From contig CAZKUR010000005.1 of assembly GCA_964556005.1 (NCBI GenBank), forward strand, positions 20,200 through 84,199: a stretch of 64,000 bases of DNA, read 5' to 3'. Within the stretch, counting starts at the first letter, position 1. Every line of letters begins with the position of its first letter. The stretch is from CAZKUR01 sp964556005 (lineage in GTDB: Bacteria > Bacteroidota > Ignavibacteria > Ignavibacteriales > Ignavibacteriaceae). Under the pieces are notes generated by a model. The model made no database searches. It was not told the origin of the DNA and saw only the letters and a program-made list of their open reading frames with translations. This document shows positions 26,818 through 35,761 of this stretch, in pieces. The translations under genes and the position numbers were made by a program.

Positions 26818-27717
26818 TTATGATGATTTTAATATAATTTCCTTTGCCTTCTCAAAATCCGGCCCGTCGATCCAATTTATCAAAACACCTTCACGTTCCA
26901 TCTTTCTAAACCATGTCATTTGCCTCTTTGCGAAATTGTGGATTGCACTATTGAGTTTCTGGAACATATCGTTATAATTTAATTCGCCGTTTAAATACTG
27001 TCCAACAAATTTGTATTCCAAACCAAAGAAATTTAATTTTTCATAACTCAAACCGGAATCAACCAGCGATTTTACTTCATCTATCATTCCTTCATCTAAT
27101 CTTTTTTTTAATCTAGCAGTAATTCTATTTTTAATTTCATCACGTGGAAGCTTAACGCCTATTGTTAATGAATTTACAGGTATTTTAATATTTAAATCTC
27201 TTTCATTCGATTCTGCAATTAGAATGGCTCTGATTAATCTTTCCTTATCTTCAAGATCGGTTTTATTATGCTGATGCGGTTTTAACTTTAAAAGAATCTC
27301 CCGCAGTTCATTTAAATTTCTTTTCGATAATTCACCTTTTTTGTCAGTTTCAAATCCGGCTTTTTTTAATTTATAATTCTGTAAAACCGCACTCAGGTAT
27401 AAACCTGTTCCTCCAACAAGAAAGGGTAATTTATTTCTTGAAGTTATTTCAGCAAACTTTTCATCGAATAATTTTACAAAGGAGAAAAGATTAAATTCTT
27501 CCGCCGGTTCTATAATATCTATTAAGTGATACTTTATTCTTTCTGAATCAACTTTGTAATCATTATAATCTTTGCCGGTTCCGATATCCATTCTTTTATA
27601 AACCTGGCGGGAATCGGCAGAGATTATCTCACCGTTAAATTCGTGGGACAATTGAGCAGCTAATTTTGTTTTCCCGGTAGCAGTCGGGCCGAGAATTGTA
27701 ATAATATTATAATGCAT
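26818..27717 (-). CDS. miaA: tRNA dimethylallyltransferase
   Basis: A 299-residue protein, within the usual range. It attaches an isopentenyl group to A37 of tRNAs reading UNN codons. The P-loop GPTATGKTKLA, the substrate-binding block ISADSRQVYKRMDIGTGKD, the FLVGGTGLYLSAVL motif and FAKRQMTWFRK near the end are all family hallmarks. It starts 24 bases after the stop of the kinase-like gene on the same strand, so they may be cotranscribed. Confidence 0.96.
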   Translation of the reverse strand: MHYNIITILGPTATGKTKLAAQLSHEFNGEIISADSRQVYKRMDIGTGKDYNDYKVDSERIKYHLIDIIEPAEEFNLFSFVKLFDEKFAEITSRNKLPFLVGGTGLYLSAVLQNYKLKKAGFETDKKGELSKRNLNELREILLKLKPHQHNKTDLEDKERLIRAILIAESNERDLNIKIPVNSLTIGVKLPRDEIKNRITARLKKRLDEGMIDEVKSLVDSGLSYEKLNFFGLEYKFVGQYLNGELNYNDMFQKLNSAIHNFAKRQMTWFRKMEREGVLINWIDGPDFEKAKEIILKSS

Positions 27718-27741
27718 TAAGCATTACTGTAAAATTTTAAT

Positions 27742-29757
27742 TCAGCCGGAAAACGGCAGAGAAATAGTAAATGTTGAACCTTCACCGTGTATTGAGTAAA
27801 CTTCAATTTTACCGCCGTGAGCTTTTACGATTCCCTTTGCAATAGTAAGTCCAAGCCCGCCTGCTTCAAATTTATTGTAAGAAAAGTAAGGATCGAATAT
27901 CCTCTCTTTTATATCGCTGTCTATCCCGGTGCCTTCGTCTTTGAATTCCAGCTTTAAAAGATTATTCCCGAGATAAGTTGAGACATAAAGATCACCGCCG
28001 TAGGGCATAGCATCGCAGGCGTTTTTGGTAATCTGGAAACACGCCTGGTAAAAGAGATTTTTTTCTATGTTTACTTCCGCATCGCCTTCAAACTTTTTAT
28101 ACAATTTTACATTCCTTGATTCAACATAATCGGACAGAAGTTCGAGAACCTCATCCATCACTACCTTAAAATTCATTAAATGCGTTTCCATGTCAATTTC
28201 ATTGAATGAGAAATCGAATGTTGTTTGAAGCATTCCCTGTATGCTTTCGGCATGCCTTGAGATAAGGTCGAGTATTCTGCCCACTTCTTCTTCCTCTATT
28301 TTCTTCTTTAAGAGTGAAGAATAATGCTTGATGGTTAGGACAGGTGTTTTGATATCGTTCTGCAAAAGGGAAGCAATTTTTTTGATGTTTTCGGAATTTG
28401 TTTTCATAGTCAATTTCTCTAATGCATTTGCTTTTTCTATTGCCGCAGAAAAATTGTCCGATACTAAGGCCAGTATTTTTTGGTCCGTGCTGGAAAAAGC
28501 ATTTTTAAAATTGTTAATTAAATTTATTACGCCTAAAGGAGTTCCCACTTCATTGAAAATCGGTACTACAAGAAATGAAGTGATCAAAAAATTTCTTTCC
28601 GTATCGGCGGGATTAAAACGCAAATCCTTCTCCAAATCTTTCAGGTTAATAATTTCATTATTTGTAATTGCCTTTTCGGAAATTTCCCGGCTGATTTCAA
28701 GATTTAAAGCAATTGAATAACTTCCTACGAATTTTTTAGCTTTCTCAATGGAATTAGAGGTCGGCAATATTAAAACCCAACCGAATTCTGCATTTGAAGA
28801 TTTTATTGAAAGATCGATGATAGCATTGCCGACTTCGGAAAGATTAGAAGCATAAATCAATTTCTTGGACTCTTTCAGCATTTCCTGGAGCTTTTCGGGT
28901 TCCAATTCGTCTTCCTGAGTTTTAACAGCGTCTTTCAATTCAGGAGTTTCTTCTTCTTCAAAATCCGGATGAAAAATTTCTTCCTGCGGCGGAGTTAATT
29001 CCGCAGGTTCGTCGAACTTAGGAGATTCTTCCTCCGGCACAGGATTTTTTTCAACATTTTCAGGTTCCGCCGATTCTACTTTTAACTCAATGCTGTCATC
29101 GCTTTCTAAATTTAAATTAAAATCCAGATCGAAGTCTAATTTTTCAATTTCTTCATCAAGATTATATTGACCTGAAAATTCCGGTAATTCTTCCAGATTA
29201 TCTTCAAGTTCATTACCGGTTTCTTTTGCTTCGGAATTTTCTTCTTCCAGTTCTTTCTCTTGGACAGGAATGTCTTTTATCTTTATTGTATCTTTTTCCA
29301 GGTCGAACGGAATTTTATTTACCTTGAGGTTCTCTGGGGTTGTATTGACTGTATTGTTATAATCATTAAAATTAAATCTTTCGATGTTTTGTTTAACGGA
29401 AGGAAATTTTTCAATTAACATTTTAAGGTCTTTTGACCTTAACTTGTAAAGAATGCAATCGGTGTTGGCTACTGCTGAGGATTGCCGTTTGGAATTTTCG
29501 AGCAATTCTTTTTCACCAAAAAAATCTTTTTTATTTTTAGTGATAAAATCCCTTCCTCTTGCCCCTGTAAATTTCAGCTTTACTTCGCCCTCGATTACCA
29601 AATAGAAATATTGGCTTTTATCATCTGATTGGTAAATTATATCGCCCTCACTAAAACTTTCGAAATTTTTAGAAAGAGGCTTTAATGATTTTTTTGTTGA
29701 AATTCCTGTAAACAGTGCATTATCCGATATTGTATATGTATCTTTAACTGAGGACAT
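27742..29757 (-). CDS. cNMP-binding/GAF/histidine-kinase-like protein lacking H-box His
   Basis: A 671-residue soluble protein. A cyclic-nucleotide-binding-type domain (about 20-125) is followed by an acidic Glu/Pro-rich linker (about 160-290), a GAF domain (about 295-445), a dimerisation helix pair, and an HATPase domain with an N-box (ITKNACDAMP, 576-585), G1 (DEGTGID, 607-613) and G2 (GGLGLTIA, 633-640). At the phospho-acceptor site the sequence is LLQNDIKTPV: Asn467 stands where HDI/HEL kinases have His. ATP binding looks intact, so it may be a non-phosphorylating sensor or use another residue. It has no membrane segment. miaA follows closely. Confidence 0.85.
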   Translation of the reverse strand: MSSVKDTYTISDNALFTGISTKKSLKPLSKNFESFSEGDIIYQSDDKSQYFYLVIEGEVKLKFTGARGRDFITKNKKDFFGEKELLENSKRQSSAVANTDCILYKLRSKDLKMLIEKFPSVKQNIERFNFNDYNNTVNTTPENLKVNKIPFDLEKDTIKIKDIPVQEKELEEENSEAKETGNELEDNLEELPEFSGQYNLDEEIEKLDFDLDFNLNLESDDSIELKVESAEPENVEKNPVPEEESPKFDEPAELTPPQEEIFHPDFEEEETPELKDAVKTQEDELEPEKLQEMLKESKKLIYASNLSEVGNAIIDLSIKSSNAEFGWVLILPTSNSIEKAKKFVGSYSIALNLEISREISEKAITNNEIINLKDLEKDLRFNPADTERNFLITSFLVVPIFNEVGTPLGVINLINNFKNAFSSTDQKILALVSDNFSAAIEKANALEKLTMKTNSENIKKIASLLQNDIKTPVLTIKHYSSLLKKKIEEEEVGRILDLISRHAESIQGMLQTTFDFSFNEIDMETHLMNFKVVMDEVLELLSDYVESRNVKLYKKFEGDAEVNIEKNLFYQACFQITKNACDAMPYGGDLYVSTYLGNNLLKLEFKDEGTGIDSDIKERIFDPYFSYNKFEAGGLGLTIAKGIVKAHGGKIEVYSIHGEGSTFTISLPFSG

Positions 29758-30045
29758 CGCGATATGTTTTTATTCTAAGGGGATTATTCATGTAATAATA
29801 TATTATATCAATAGTTATAATTAATTCACTTAAAAATGAAAATTAACTCATTATTATGTAGAAATACAAATATATGAGTTTCTTAAGTCTTTTTTTAATA
29901 CTAAAAACAAATCACCTTTTGATGATATGTATGTTAAAATTTCCGAAAAAATCTTACCTTTGTTGTTACAAAGTAATGAAATTTGTACAATTTATATACC
30001 AAAATTATTCACTTTTAGAATCCAACACAAAAATTCTGCATCTTA

Positions 30046-30606
30046 TTGAACGAAAACGATTTAATATTTCAGGCACAACAAGGCGATAGAAAAGCTTTAG
30101 CCGAATTAGTAAAAAATTACGAGCAAACAGTTTATAATTTCTCTTTTAAAATCTGCAGGGATAAAGAGAAAGCGGAAAACATAATGCAGGAGACTTTTCT
30201 AAGTATGGTGAAGTCTCTGTATCAATTCGACGGTAAGTCAAAATTATCAACCTGGCTGTATCGCATTGTTGCAAACCATTGCCTGATGCAGGCAAGAAAA
30301 GAGAAGAACAGGTCCTTCGTTTCACTTGATAATGAGGACAGTTTGTATGAAGATAAATATACTGCCGATTGGAGTTACATTCCTTTTAAAAGTGTTGAAA
30401 ACGATGAAATGAAGAAGATTCTGGATGATGCTATTTCAAGGCTTTCACCGGAATACAGGATGGTTTTTTTATTAAGAGATGTTGAAGGCCTTTCAACTGA
30501 GGAGACTGCAAAGGCTACGGATTTATCGGTTCCAGCAGTCAAGTCACGGCTTCATAGAGCTAGAGCATTTTTAAGAAATGAAATAATCGAGGCATCAAAA
30601 AAATGA
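30046..30606 (+). CDS. ECF-type RNA polymerase sigma factor
   Basis: A 186-residue sigma-70 family protein. Region 2 spans about 20-90 (YNFSFKICRDKEKAENIMQETFL, then FDGKSKLSTWLYRIVANHCL), and region 4 spans about 120-180 (LSPEYRMVFLLRDVEGLSTEETA, LSVPAVKSRLHRARAFLR). The start is a TTG at 30046 in the absence of an in-frame ATG at a suitable place. Its stop overlaps the ATG of a small zinc-finger protein (ATGA), typical of a sigma/anti-sigma pair. Targets cannot be seen. Confidence 0.92.
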   Translation: MNENDLIFQAQQGDRKALAELVKNYEQTVYNFSFKICRDKEKAENIMQETFLSMVKSLYQFDGKSKLSTWLYRIVANHCLMQARKEKNRSFVSLDNEDSLYEDKYTADWSYIPFKSVENDEMKKILDDAISRLSPEYRMVFLLRDVEGLSTEETAKATDLSVPAVKSRLHRARAFLRNEIIEASKK

Positions 30607-30845
30607 GTGAAGAAAAAGTTACCTGCAAAGAAGTAATGAAGCATATTTGCGAAAGTCTCGGCGAAGATCTGGAATCGGACCATTGCCGCGCAATAAAAGC
30701 ACATCTTGACGAATGTGAAGGATGCCAGAGTTATTTCAAAACCGTTGAGCTTACGATTGATTATTATAAAAAATATAATGTTGAGCTTCCCGAAAAGGCA
30801 CACAATAAGTTAATGTCTATTCTTAAGCTTGATGATAAAGACTGA
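30603..30845 (+). CDS. Zinc-finger anti-sigma factor, soluble
   Basis: An 80-residue protein. AHLDECEGCQSYF supplies the HX3CX2C zinc motif of the zf-HC2 anti-sigma domain, preceded by Cys in CESLGEDLESDHC. It has no transmembrane helix, so it would act in the cytoplasm, perhaps as a redox-sensing ZAS-type inhibitor of the sigma factor at 30046, with which it overlaps by four bases. The OsmC and FmdB genes downstream suit an oxidative-stress theme, which is inference. Confidence 0.85.
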   Translation: MSEEKVTCKEVMKHICESLGEDLESDHCRAIKAHLDECEGCQSYFKTVELTIDYYKKYNVELPEKAHNKLMSILKLDDKD

Positions 30846-30928
30846 ATAATTTTTACAAATCTTCCCTTAATTGAAACCAAATTCATTTCAAATCATCACA
30901 CCTATTTCGATAAATAAACTTTTTAATA

Positions 30929-31366
30929 ATGGAAAATTTTCATTTATACTCTACATCATTGGAGTGGAATAAAGGCAGAATCGGAACTTTGAGCGCTCCG
31001 GGTTTGGATAATATTAAAATTGCAACTCCTCCGGAATTTGAAAAAGGAGTTCCAAATACATGGTCGCCGGAACATCTTTATGTAGCATCTGTAAATTCCT
31101 GTTTGATGACGACATTTCTTGCTATTGCAGAAAATTCGAAATTAAGCTTTGAGTCGTTCCACTGTGATGCGGTAGGGAAACTTGAAAAAGTCGATGGGAA
31201 ATTTGTAATCAGCGAGATTGAATTGAATCCTCAGTTGGTAATTACTTTTGAAAAAGATACGGACAGGGCACTCAGGATTATTGAAAAATCCGAGAGCAAT
31301 TGTTTAATATCAAATTCAATAAAAACAAAAATAATTTTATCCCCGGAAATATCAGTAAAAAAATAG
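30929..31366 (+). CDS. OsmC/Ohr family protein
   Basis: A 145-residue protein. The peroxidatic Cys lies in VNSCLMTTFLAIAENSKL and the resolving Cys in ESNCLISNSIK, the two-Cys pattern of OsmC/Ohr peroxidases that detoxify organic hydroperoxides. GTPPEF-like PPEFEKG and WSPEHLYVASV match the family's substrate-pocket regions. It follows the sigma/anti-sigma pair at 83 bases and may be part of its regulon or operon. Confidence 0.88.
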   Translation: MENFHLYSTSLEWNKGRIGTLSAPGLDNIKIATPPEFEKGVPNTWSPEHLYVASVNSCLMTTFLAIAENSKLSFESFHCDAVGKLEKVDGKFVISEIELNPQLVITFEKDTDRALRIIEKSESNCLISNSIKTKIILSPEISVKK

Positions 31367-31378
31367 GAGAAATAAATA

Positions 31379-31615
31379 ATGCCGGTATATGAATATCATT
31401 GTACAAATTGCAATAAGAAGTTTGAAATTTTTCATAAATCTACGCACAGCAACGAAGAAGTAATTTGCCCGGAATGCAAATCGAAGGAAAATAAAAGACT
31501 ATTCTCTACTTTTAGTGCAACATTTAATGGATCATCAGGAAGTTCTTCTTTCAGTGACAGCAATGATTCTGCCCCAACAGGCGGCTGTGCTTCTGGAATG
31601 TGCGGATTGAATTAA
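31379..31615 (+). CDS. FmdB-type zinc-ribbon protein
   Basis: A 78-residue protein beginning PVYEYHCTNCNKKFEI with a second CPECKS pair, the CX2C...CX2C zinc ribbon of the FmdB/CxxC regulator family. The tail is Ser/Gly-rich with a closing GGCASGMCGLN, common in this family. GGAG precedes the ATG 12 bases after the OsmC gene, so the two form one unit. The role is unclear; FmdB-like proteins have been proposed as regulators. Confidence 0.88.
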   Translation: MPVYEYHCTNCNKKFEIFHKSTHSNEEVICPECKSKENKRLFSTFSATFNGSSGSSSFSDSNDSAPTGGCASGMCGLN

Positions 31616-31644
31616 CTATCTGATAAGTTTGGTAAGACTGAGTA

Positions 31645-33717
31645 TCACTTCAATAAAATGGTTTTTATGGTTTTTGTGAATTTGTCTGTTTTCAGTCTTA
31701 CCAAATAAACTCCGCTTGCCAGATTTTTTCCTTCGATAATAACAAAATACCTGCCGCGTTGCCGTTCACCCTCATAAATGGTTCTAACTTCTCTTCCGAG
31801 TATGTCGTAAAGTATTATAGAAACTTTTGAATCGACCGGCAATTCGTATTGTATCGTCGATGTAATGTTGAAAGGGTTGGGGAAAATTTGAAATTGGTAA
31901 TCGTCCGTTAATTGTTCCAAAACAGGCATAGTTGTTTTAAATATACCACTATTATATGTCCCGATAAATAAAATACCATCTGATGTAGATGTCATACAAT
32001 TAATATATCCCGGAGATCCAATGGAAATATCACCGTTTATATTCTCCCAGGTAGAGCCGTTATTAATTGACCTGAAAATTCCTTCTTCTGTTATAATAAA
32101 AAGATCACCTGTTTGATTACTATATATTGATTTAATATCGTAAAATTCTTTTTGACCGCCGTTTATCTGAAACCAGGATAAGCCATTATTTGCAGAATGA
32201 AAAATACCGCCATTGAATCGCGTCCCTGTCAGTATTTCACCGCTTGGAGTAATATTTAATGAAGTAATATATTCATTTGTTAAACCGGGATTATTATCAT
32301 TCCAGCTTAATCCGTTATCCGTCGATTTCACTAATTCGCCCCAGCCGCCGATAAAAATATAACCATTCTTTTTTATTGTAATATCATTAACAAATAAACT
32401 ATCAATTCCTATATTTACTTTTTCCCAAAGTTCTCCGTTATCAATAGATTTGTAAATAGAATACTGTGAAGCAGCATAAATATCATCGTTTGTATTGATA
32501 GCTAATGAATGTATAAAATTGCCCGTTATACCGAAATTTGCTTTAGTCCAGCTAATCCCATTATCCTGCGATCGAATGATACCTAAATCAGTGGCTGCAA
32601 AAATGTAACCTTGAGAATTTATTTCGATATCGTATGCCCAGGAAATATTACTGTTAATTAATTCCCAATGATTGCCTAAATCAGAAGACTTAAATATTCC
32701 GTTCGTAGTACCTGCAAATAAATTTCCATTTTTATCAAACCTTAATGTTCGAATTGATGTATTTAGGATCCCGGTATTATTCTGTTCCCAATCTTTACCA
32801 TCTGTTGAAAAGTAAAATCCGTTTGAAGTGCCGATAAAAATATTCTCGATGGAATTGGTAATTAAATCATTTATGTACACGTATTGAAATTCATCGGTTA
32901 CCTTTTCCCAGCTTTCACCTTTATCGGAGGACATATATATTAAATAATTCGAGCAAGCATAAATATTTCCGCTTCCCGATTCAGTTAAAATTAAAGGTGA
33001 AACCATATTCTGGTCATCGATTCTAATAAATCTCCAGCTTTCACCGTTATCAGTAGATTTTACAATGCCATCCGGTGTACCGGCAAATATATCGTCATCA
33101 GAATCTATCAAGATTGGCCAAAAATTATTTATAGTGTCATTTACGACTACGTGCTGCCATTTTAAACCCCCATCCCGGCTGAAGTAAAAACCATTAGCGG
33201 CTGTATAATAAATATATCCTTTGTAATCTATTCCAATCGAGAGAATTGAATAATGAATAGATGTATCGCTATTTATCTTTTCCCAGTTTTCACCATCATC
33301 GATCGATTTAAAAATACCGGAATCATTACCTAAATATATATTGTCCCCTTTGTCGATAAATAAGGCTTCTATTCCTAAATCATATTTTACATTAAAAGTT
33401 ATGCTAATCCAATTTGTTCCCTGATCAGTAGATTCATATAACGCTTCATTTGTGCCTGCAAATATTTCTCCCTTTGTGTTTTTAGCCAGACTATGTACTT
33501 CAGAAAAAGGGAAATTTTTAATATGATCCCAGGTTTTACCTTTATCGATAGATTTAAATAATCCTTTACCTCGGGTGCCGGCAAATAAATTACCGTTATC
33601 GTCTAATAGTAATGAAAGAATATCTCCACCGTACGGTCCGTTTGTTTGATGCCAGGAAATTTGTGCTTCTGTTAGGAAGGTTAATATTAAAAATATTATA
33701 AAAATAAATTTCTTCAT
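31645..33717 (-). CDS. Large Asp-box propeller protein with T9SS sorting domain
   Basis: The ATG at 33717 (GGGAG upstream) is preferred to 33756, because it starts the signal peptide KKFIFIIFLILTFLTEAQ at residue 2. The 690-residue product has at least a dozen Asp-box motifs of the form KS.D.G..W (SIDKGKTW, STDQGTNW, SIDDGENW, SSDKGESW and others), predicting two beta-propellers. The end is a type IX sorting domain (FQIFPNPFNITSTIQY, then LYDILGREVRTI, ending TIKTILLK). It is expected on the cell surface or secreted. Ligand unknown. Confidence 0.88.
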   Translation of the reverse strand: MKKFIFIIFLILTFLTEAQISWHQTNGPYGGDILSLLLDDNGNLFAGTRGKGLFKSIDKGKTWDHIKNFPFSEVHSLAKNTKGEIFAGTNEALYESTDQGTNWISITFNVKYDLGIEALFIDKGDNIYLGNDSGIFKSIDDGENWEKINSDTSIHYSILSIGIDYKGYIYYTAANGFYFSRDGGLKWQHVVVNDTINNFWPILIDSDDDIFAGTPDGIVKSTDNGESWRFIRIDDQNMVSPLILTESGSGNIYACSNYLIYMSSDKGESWEKVTDEFQYVYINDLITNSIENIFIGTSNGFYFSTDGKDWEQNNTGILNTSIRTLRFDKNGNLFAGTTNGIFKSSDLGNHWELINSNISWAYDIEINSQGYIFAATDLGIIRSQDNGISWTKANFGITGNFIHSLAINTNDDIYAASQYSIYKSIDNGELWEKVNIGIDSLFVNDITIKKNGYIFIGGWGELVKSTDNGLSWNDNNPGLTNEYITSLNITPSGEILTGTRFNGGIFHSANNGLSWFQINGGQKEFYDIKSIYSNQTGDLFIITEEGIFRSINNGSTWENINGDISIGSPGYINCMTSTSDGILFIGTYNSGIFKTTMPVLEQLTDDYQFQIFPNPFNITSTIQYELPVDSKVSIILYDILGREVRTIYEGERQRGRYFVIIEGKNLASGVYLVRLKTDKFTKTIKTILLK

Positions 33718-33949
33718 TTTTCTCCCTGCTTTGTGCCGCCTTAATTTTATTCTCAATATAAAATTATGAAATATTTTTAAATATTGAAATGTTGATATGG
33801 AATGATTTGGTTAATGTAAAATAAGTACTCTACCTTATTTAATGCAATTGTTTGAGTATGAAATTGGTAAGGTATATAATTTTCTTCTGAAACCTTATTG
33901 AATACCTTCCGGGATTCTTTATTTTCCGTGGTTCATTTTCACCGGTCGA

Positions 33950-33982
33950 AGACTCCGTTGGAGTCCACGGACTCTGACGAGA
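33950..33982. repeat. 33-base double hairpin at scaffold-gap edge
   Basis: Two back-to-back palindromes, GACTCC/GGAGTC and GAGTCC/GGACTC, share the middle arm and are followed by a CGAGA tail. It matches 30 of 33 bases of 56243-56275. CACCGG before and CCGGTG after it (about 33939 and 33990) add an outer pair. It ends 28 bases before the first run of Ns, so the repeat probably caused the assembly break. Confidence 0.7.
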
Positions 33983-34010
33983 TTTCATCCGGTGTTATTC
34001 ACGTTCATCT

Positions 34011-34110
34011 NNNNNNNNNNNNNNNNNNNNNNNNNNNNNNNNNNNNNNNNNNNNNNNNNNNNNNNNNNNNNNNNNNNNNNNNNNNNNNNNNNNNNNNNNN
34101 NNNNNNNNNN
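34011..34110. other. Scaffold gap, 100 Ns, in gene-free region
   Basis: Exactly 100 Ns, a conventional unknown-length gap. The sequences on either side show no overlap with each other. The gene-free stretch 33718-34677 around it contains the hairpin at 33950, two small palindromes (around CCATGTG/CACATGG near 34211 and GAACTC/GAGTTC near 34264) and the large nested repeat from 34419. I see no gene in it. Confidence 0.9.
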
Positions 34111-34418
34111 AAGATCATTTCCTTAATATATCTGTAAATTTCTTAATTTCATTTCTAGTGCGATCAGGCTATGGATAGCTCATGATTTTCCGGCAACACG
34201 AAGTGATGCAATATGAATAACCATGTGTGAAACACATGGGGAAAAACTGAACATAAATCGAGTGAACTCTGAAAGAGTTCAATAGTGAAGGTGATGCAAA
34301 TTAAAAAAGATAACACGCATTAAAGTCAATCTAATGTATTTGTAAAAGATTAGAATATTTCACTTAATTTAAAGCGCTCATTATAAAAGAAGGCTGATGA
34401 TTTACCACTTAACTTAGA

Positions 34419-34679
34419 AACTGAAATTACGCACAACGCTACAAAACTGTCATTCTGAAAGAATCTTGTTATCATTTATGAGTCCGCTCTATAAAGGTTA
34501 CTTTGATGAAAAAATGTTTTGATTATCGTTCAAATTCATAGACTAAAAATTCAATTTTAGGCTTCTTAGAGCGGATCTATACATAAAAACAAATCTTAAT
34601 AAAATAATGAATTCGTCTAAAATCTGACAAGATTCCTTCTGAATGACTATTTGTTTTTGATTTCTACGTAACTTCAGTT
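34419..34679. repeat. Large triple-nested inverted repeat
   Basis: A 261-base element with three concentric arm pairs. The outer pair is AACTGAAATTACG (34419-34431) / CGTAACTTCAGTT (34667-34679), with one mismatch. The middle pair is GTCATTCTGAAAGAATCTTGT (34449-34469) / its near-complement (34627-34647). The inner pair is TCCGCTCTA (34483-34491) / TAGAGCGGA (34567-34575), perfect. No open frame is present. It differs in sequence from the GTCATTGCGA family but has the same nested layout. Its right arm reaches into the stop of the DUF2279 gene. Confidence 0.8.
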
Positions 34680-35736
34680 AGAAACGTAAATTCCCGGTTG
34701 AAATTCTGAACGGGTACATTAAATAAAATCGTGTGACATTATTTTTAAATTCAATTGCAGGTGCCGGGAATTTAATATAATTCAATGATTGCCTGAACCA
34801 ATTCCAGAACCATCCGCCGGTAGGTAAAAGCTTCACTAAATTATAATCGAGACCGATTATATATCTTCTATCTGCTAATTGATCAGGCGGACCGTTGGGA
34901 ATTACGGCTGCATCTATTGCATCGGCGCCGTAGCCTAATCCTATATTCAGCCACGGTAGCCAATATTTTTTCAGGTTTGCCGGGAGTATATTATGTACAT
35001 TTATCGACCACCAAAATGTTGAACTATTGTAATCGTCGATAAAAGTTCTCGGCCTGTTTATTACCGGCCTTCCAGTCCATTCGGAAGGAATATACTGCCA
35101 TTTTGGTGTAATGTTTTGAAGTGCAGGGACATAATGCTGTGCAAGAAAGAACATAGAGCCCATTGCATCAAAGTACCAGTCGGAAGGACTGAAGCCCCAG
35201 CTTTTAGCAAAGCCGTCTTCCGTTTCAACATAAGTTTGGTACGCGATTCCAAGTAGTGATCCCCAATTTGTTGCATCATCCCAGGAAAGGCCAGAAGCAA
35301 TTAATCCCTCACTCATTAAATAAGAAATAAAATAACCGCCGAATGCATGGCCGGCTTTATCAACCTGTAATGCGTATGACCAATCCTCTTCAAAATGAAA
35401 CTTTCCTCTATCGCCGCTCCACCATGCATTTGCCTGATGAAAGTGAAGCCAAACAAGAGTTCCGAGATAAATTCCTCCCAGCACCATTGCGTTTGTCGGC
35501 CTGATCTTAGTTTGAAGATTCGGCAATGAACCGTCCAAGGTGTACCTTCGTTGTCCTGCATATGTAAATTTTTCAGCAAGAAGAAGTTTTGGATTCTTTA
35601 AATCTTTTGAATGAGATAATGTATCTGCATTTTGAGGAAGAATAAAATTGGGAAAAAATAAAATAAAGGCAGTCAAAAAAATAAAGTATAATTTTAGCTT
35701 TTTCGAGATGAAAGAATTATTAGGTATATCAGTCAA
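34678..35736 (-). CDS. DUF2279 (YfiM-like) outer-membrane-associated protein
   Basis: A 352-residue protein. A hydrophobic N-terminal segment (about 14-35) acts as signal or anchor. The DUF2279 core is at about 100-200: HFHQANAWWSGDRGKFHFEEDW, then VDKAGHAFGGYF and ASGLSWDDATNWGSLLG, with the family's conserved His and Asp/Glu. The C-terminal part (LGYGADAIDA, IGLDYNLVKLLPTG) has barrel-like strands. Function is unknown. It is 25 bases downstream of the barrel gene at 35762 on the same strand. The stop lies in the arm of a palindromic repeat. Confidence 0.8.
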   Translation of the reverse strand: MTDIPNNSFISKKLKLYFIFLTAFILFFPNFILPQNADTLSHSKDLKNPKLLLAEKFTYAGQRRYTLDGSLPNLQTKIRPTNAMVLGGIYLGTLVWLHFHQANAWWSGDRGKFHFEEDWSYALQVDKAGHAFGGYFISYLMSEGLIASGLSWDDATNWGSLLGIAYQTYVETEDGFAKSWGFSPSDWYFDAMGSMFFLAQHYVPALQNITPKWQYIPSEWTGRPVINRPRTFIDDYNSSTFWWSINVHNILPANLKKYWLPWLNIGLGYGADAIDAAVIPNGPPDQLADRRYIIGLDYNLVKLLPTGGWFWNWFRQSLNYIKFPAPAIEFKNNVTRFYLMYPFRISTGNLRF

Positions 35737-35761
35737 AGCAATTTTCCTTCAGTCATAATCC

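Noticed and set aside
33898..34137. Open frame across the first N run
   Set aside because: It is held open only by the Ns and lies in repeat DNA with no protein-like character.
34200..34290. Group II intron or retroelement RNA end
   Set aside because: Two small hairpins with GTGTGAAACAC-like sequence were considered, but no reverse transcriptase or domain V was found.
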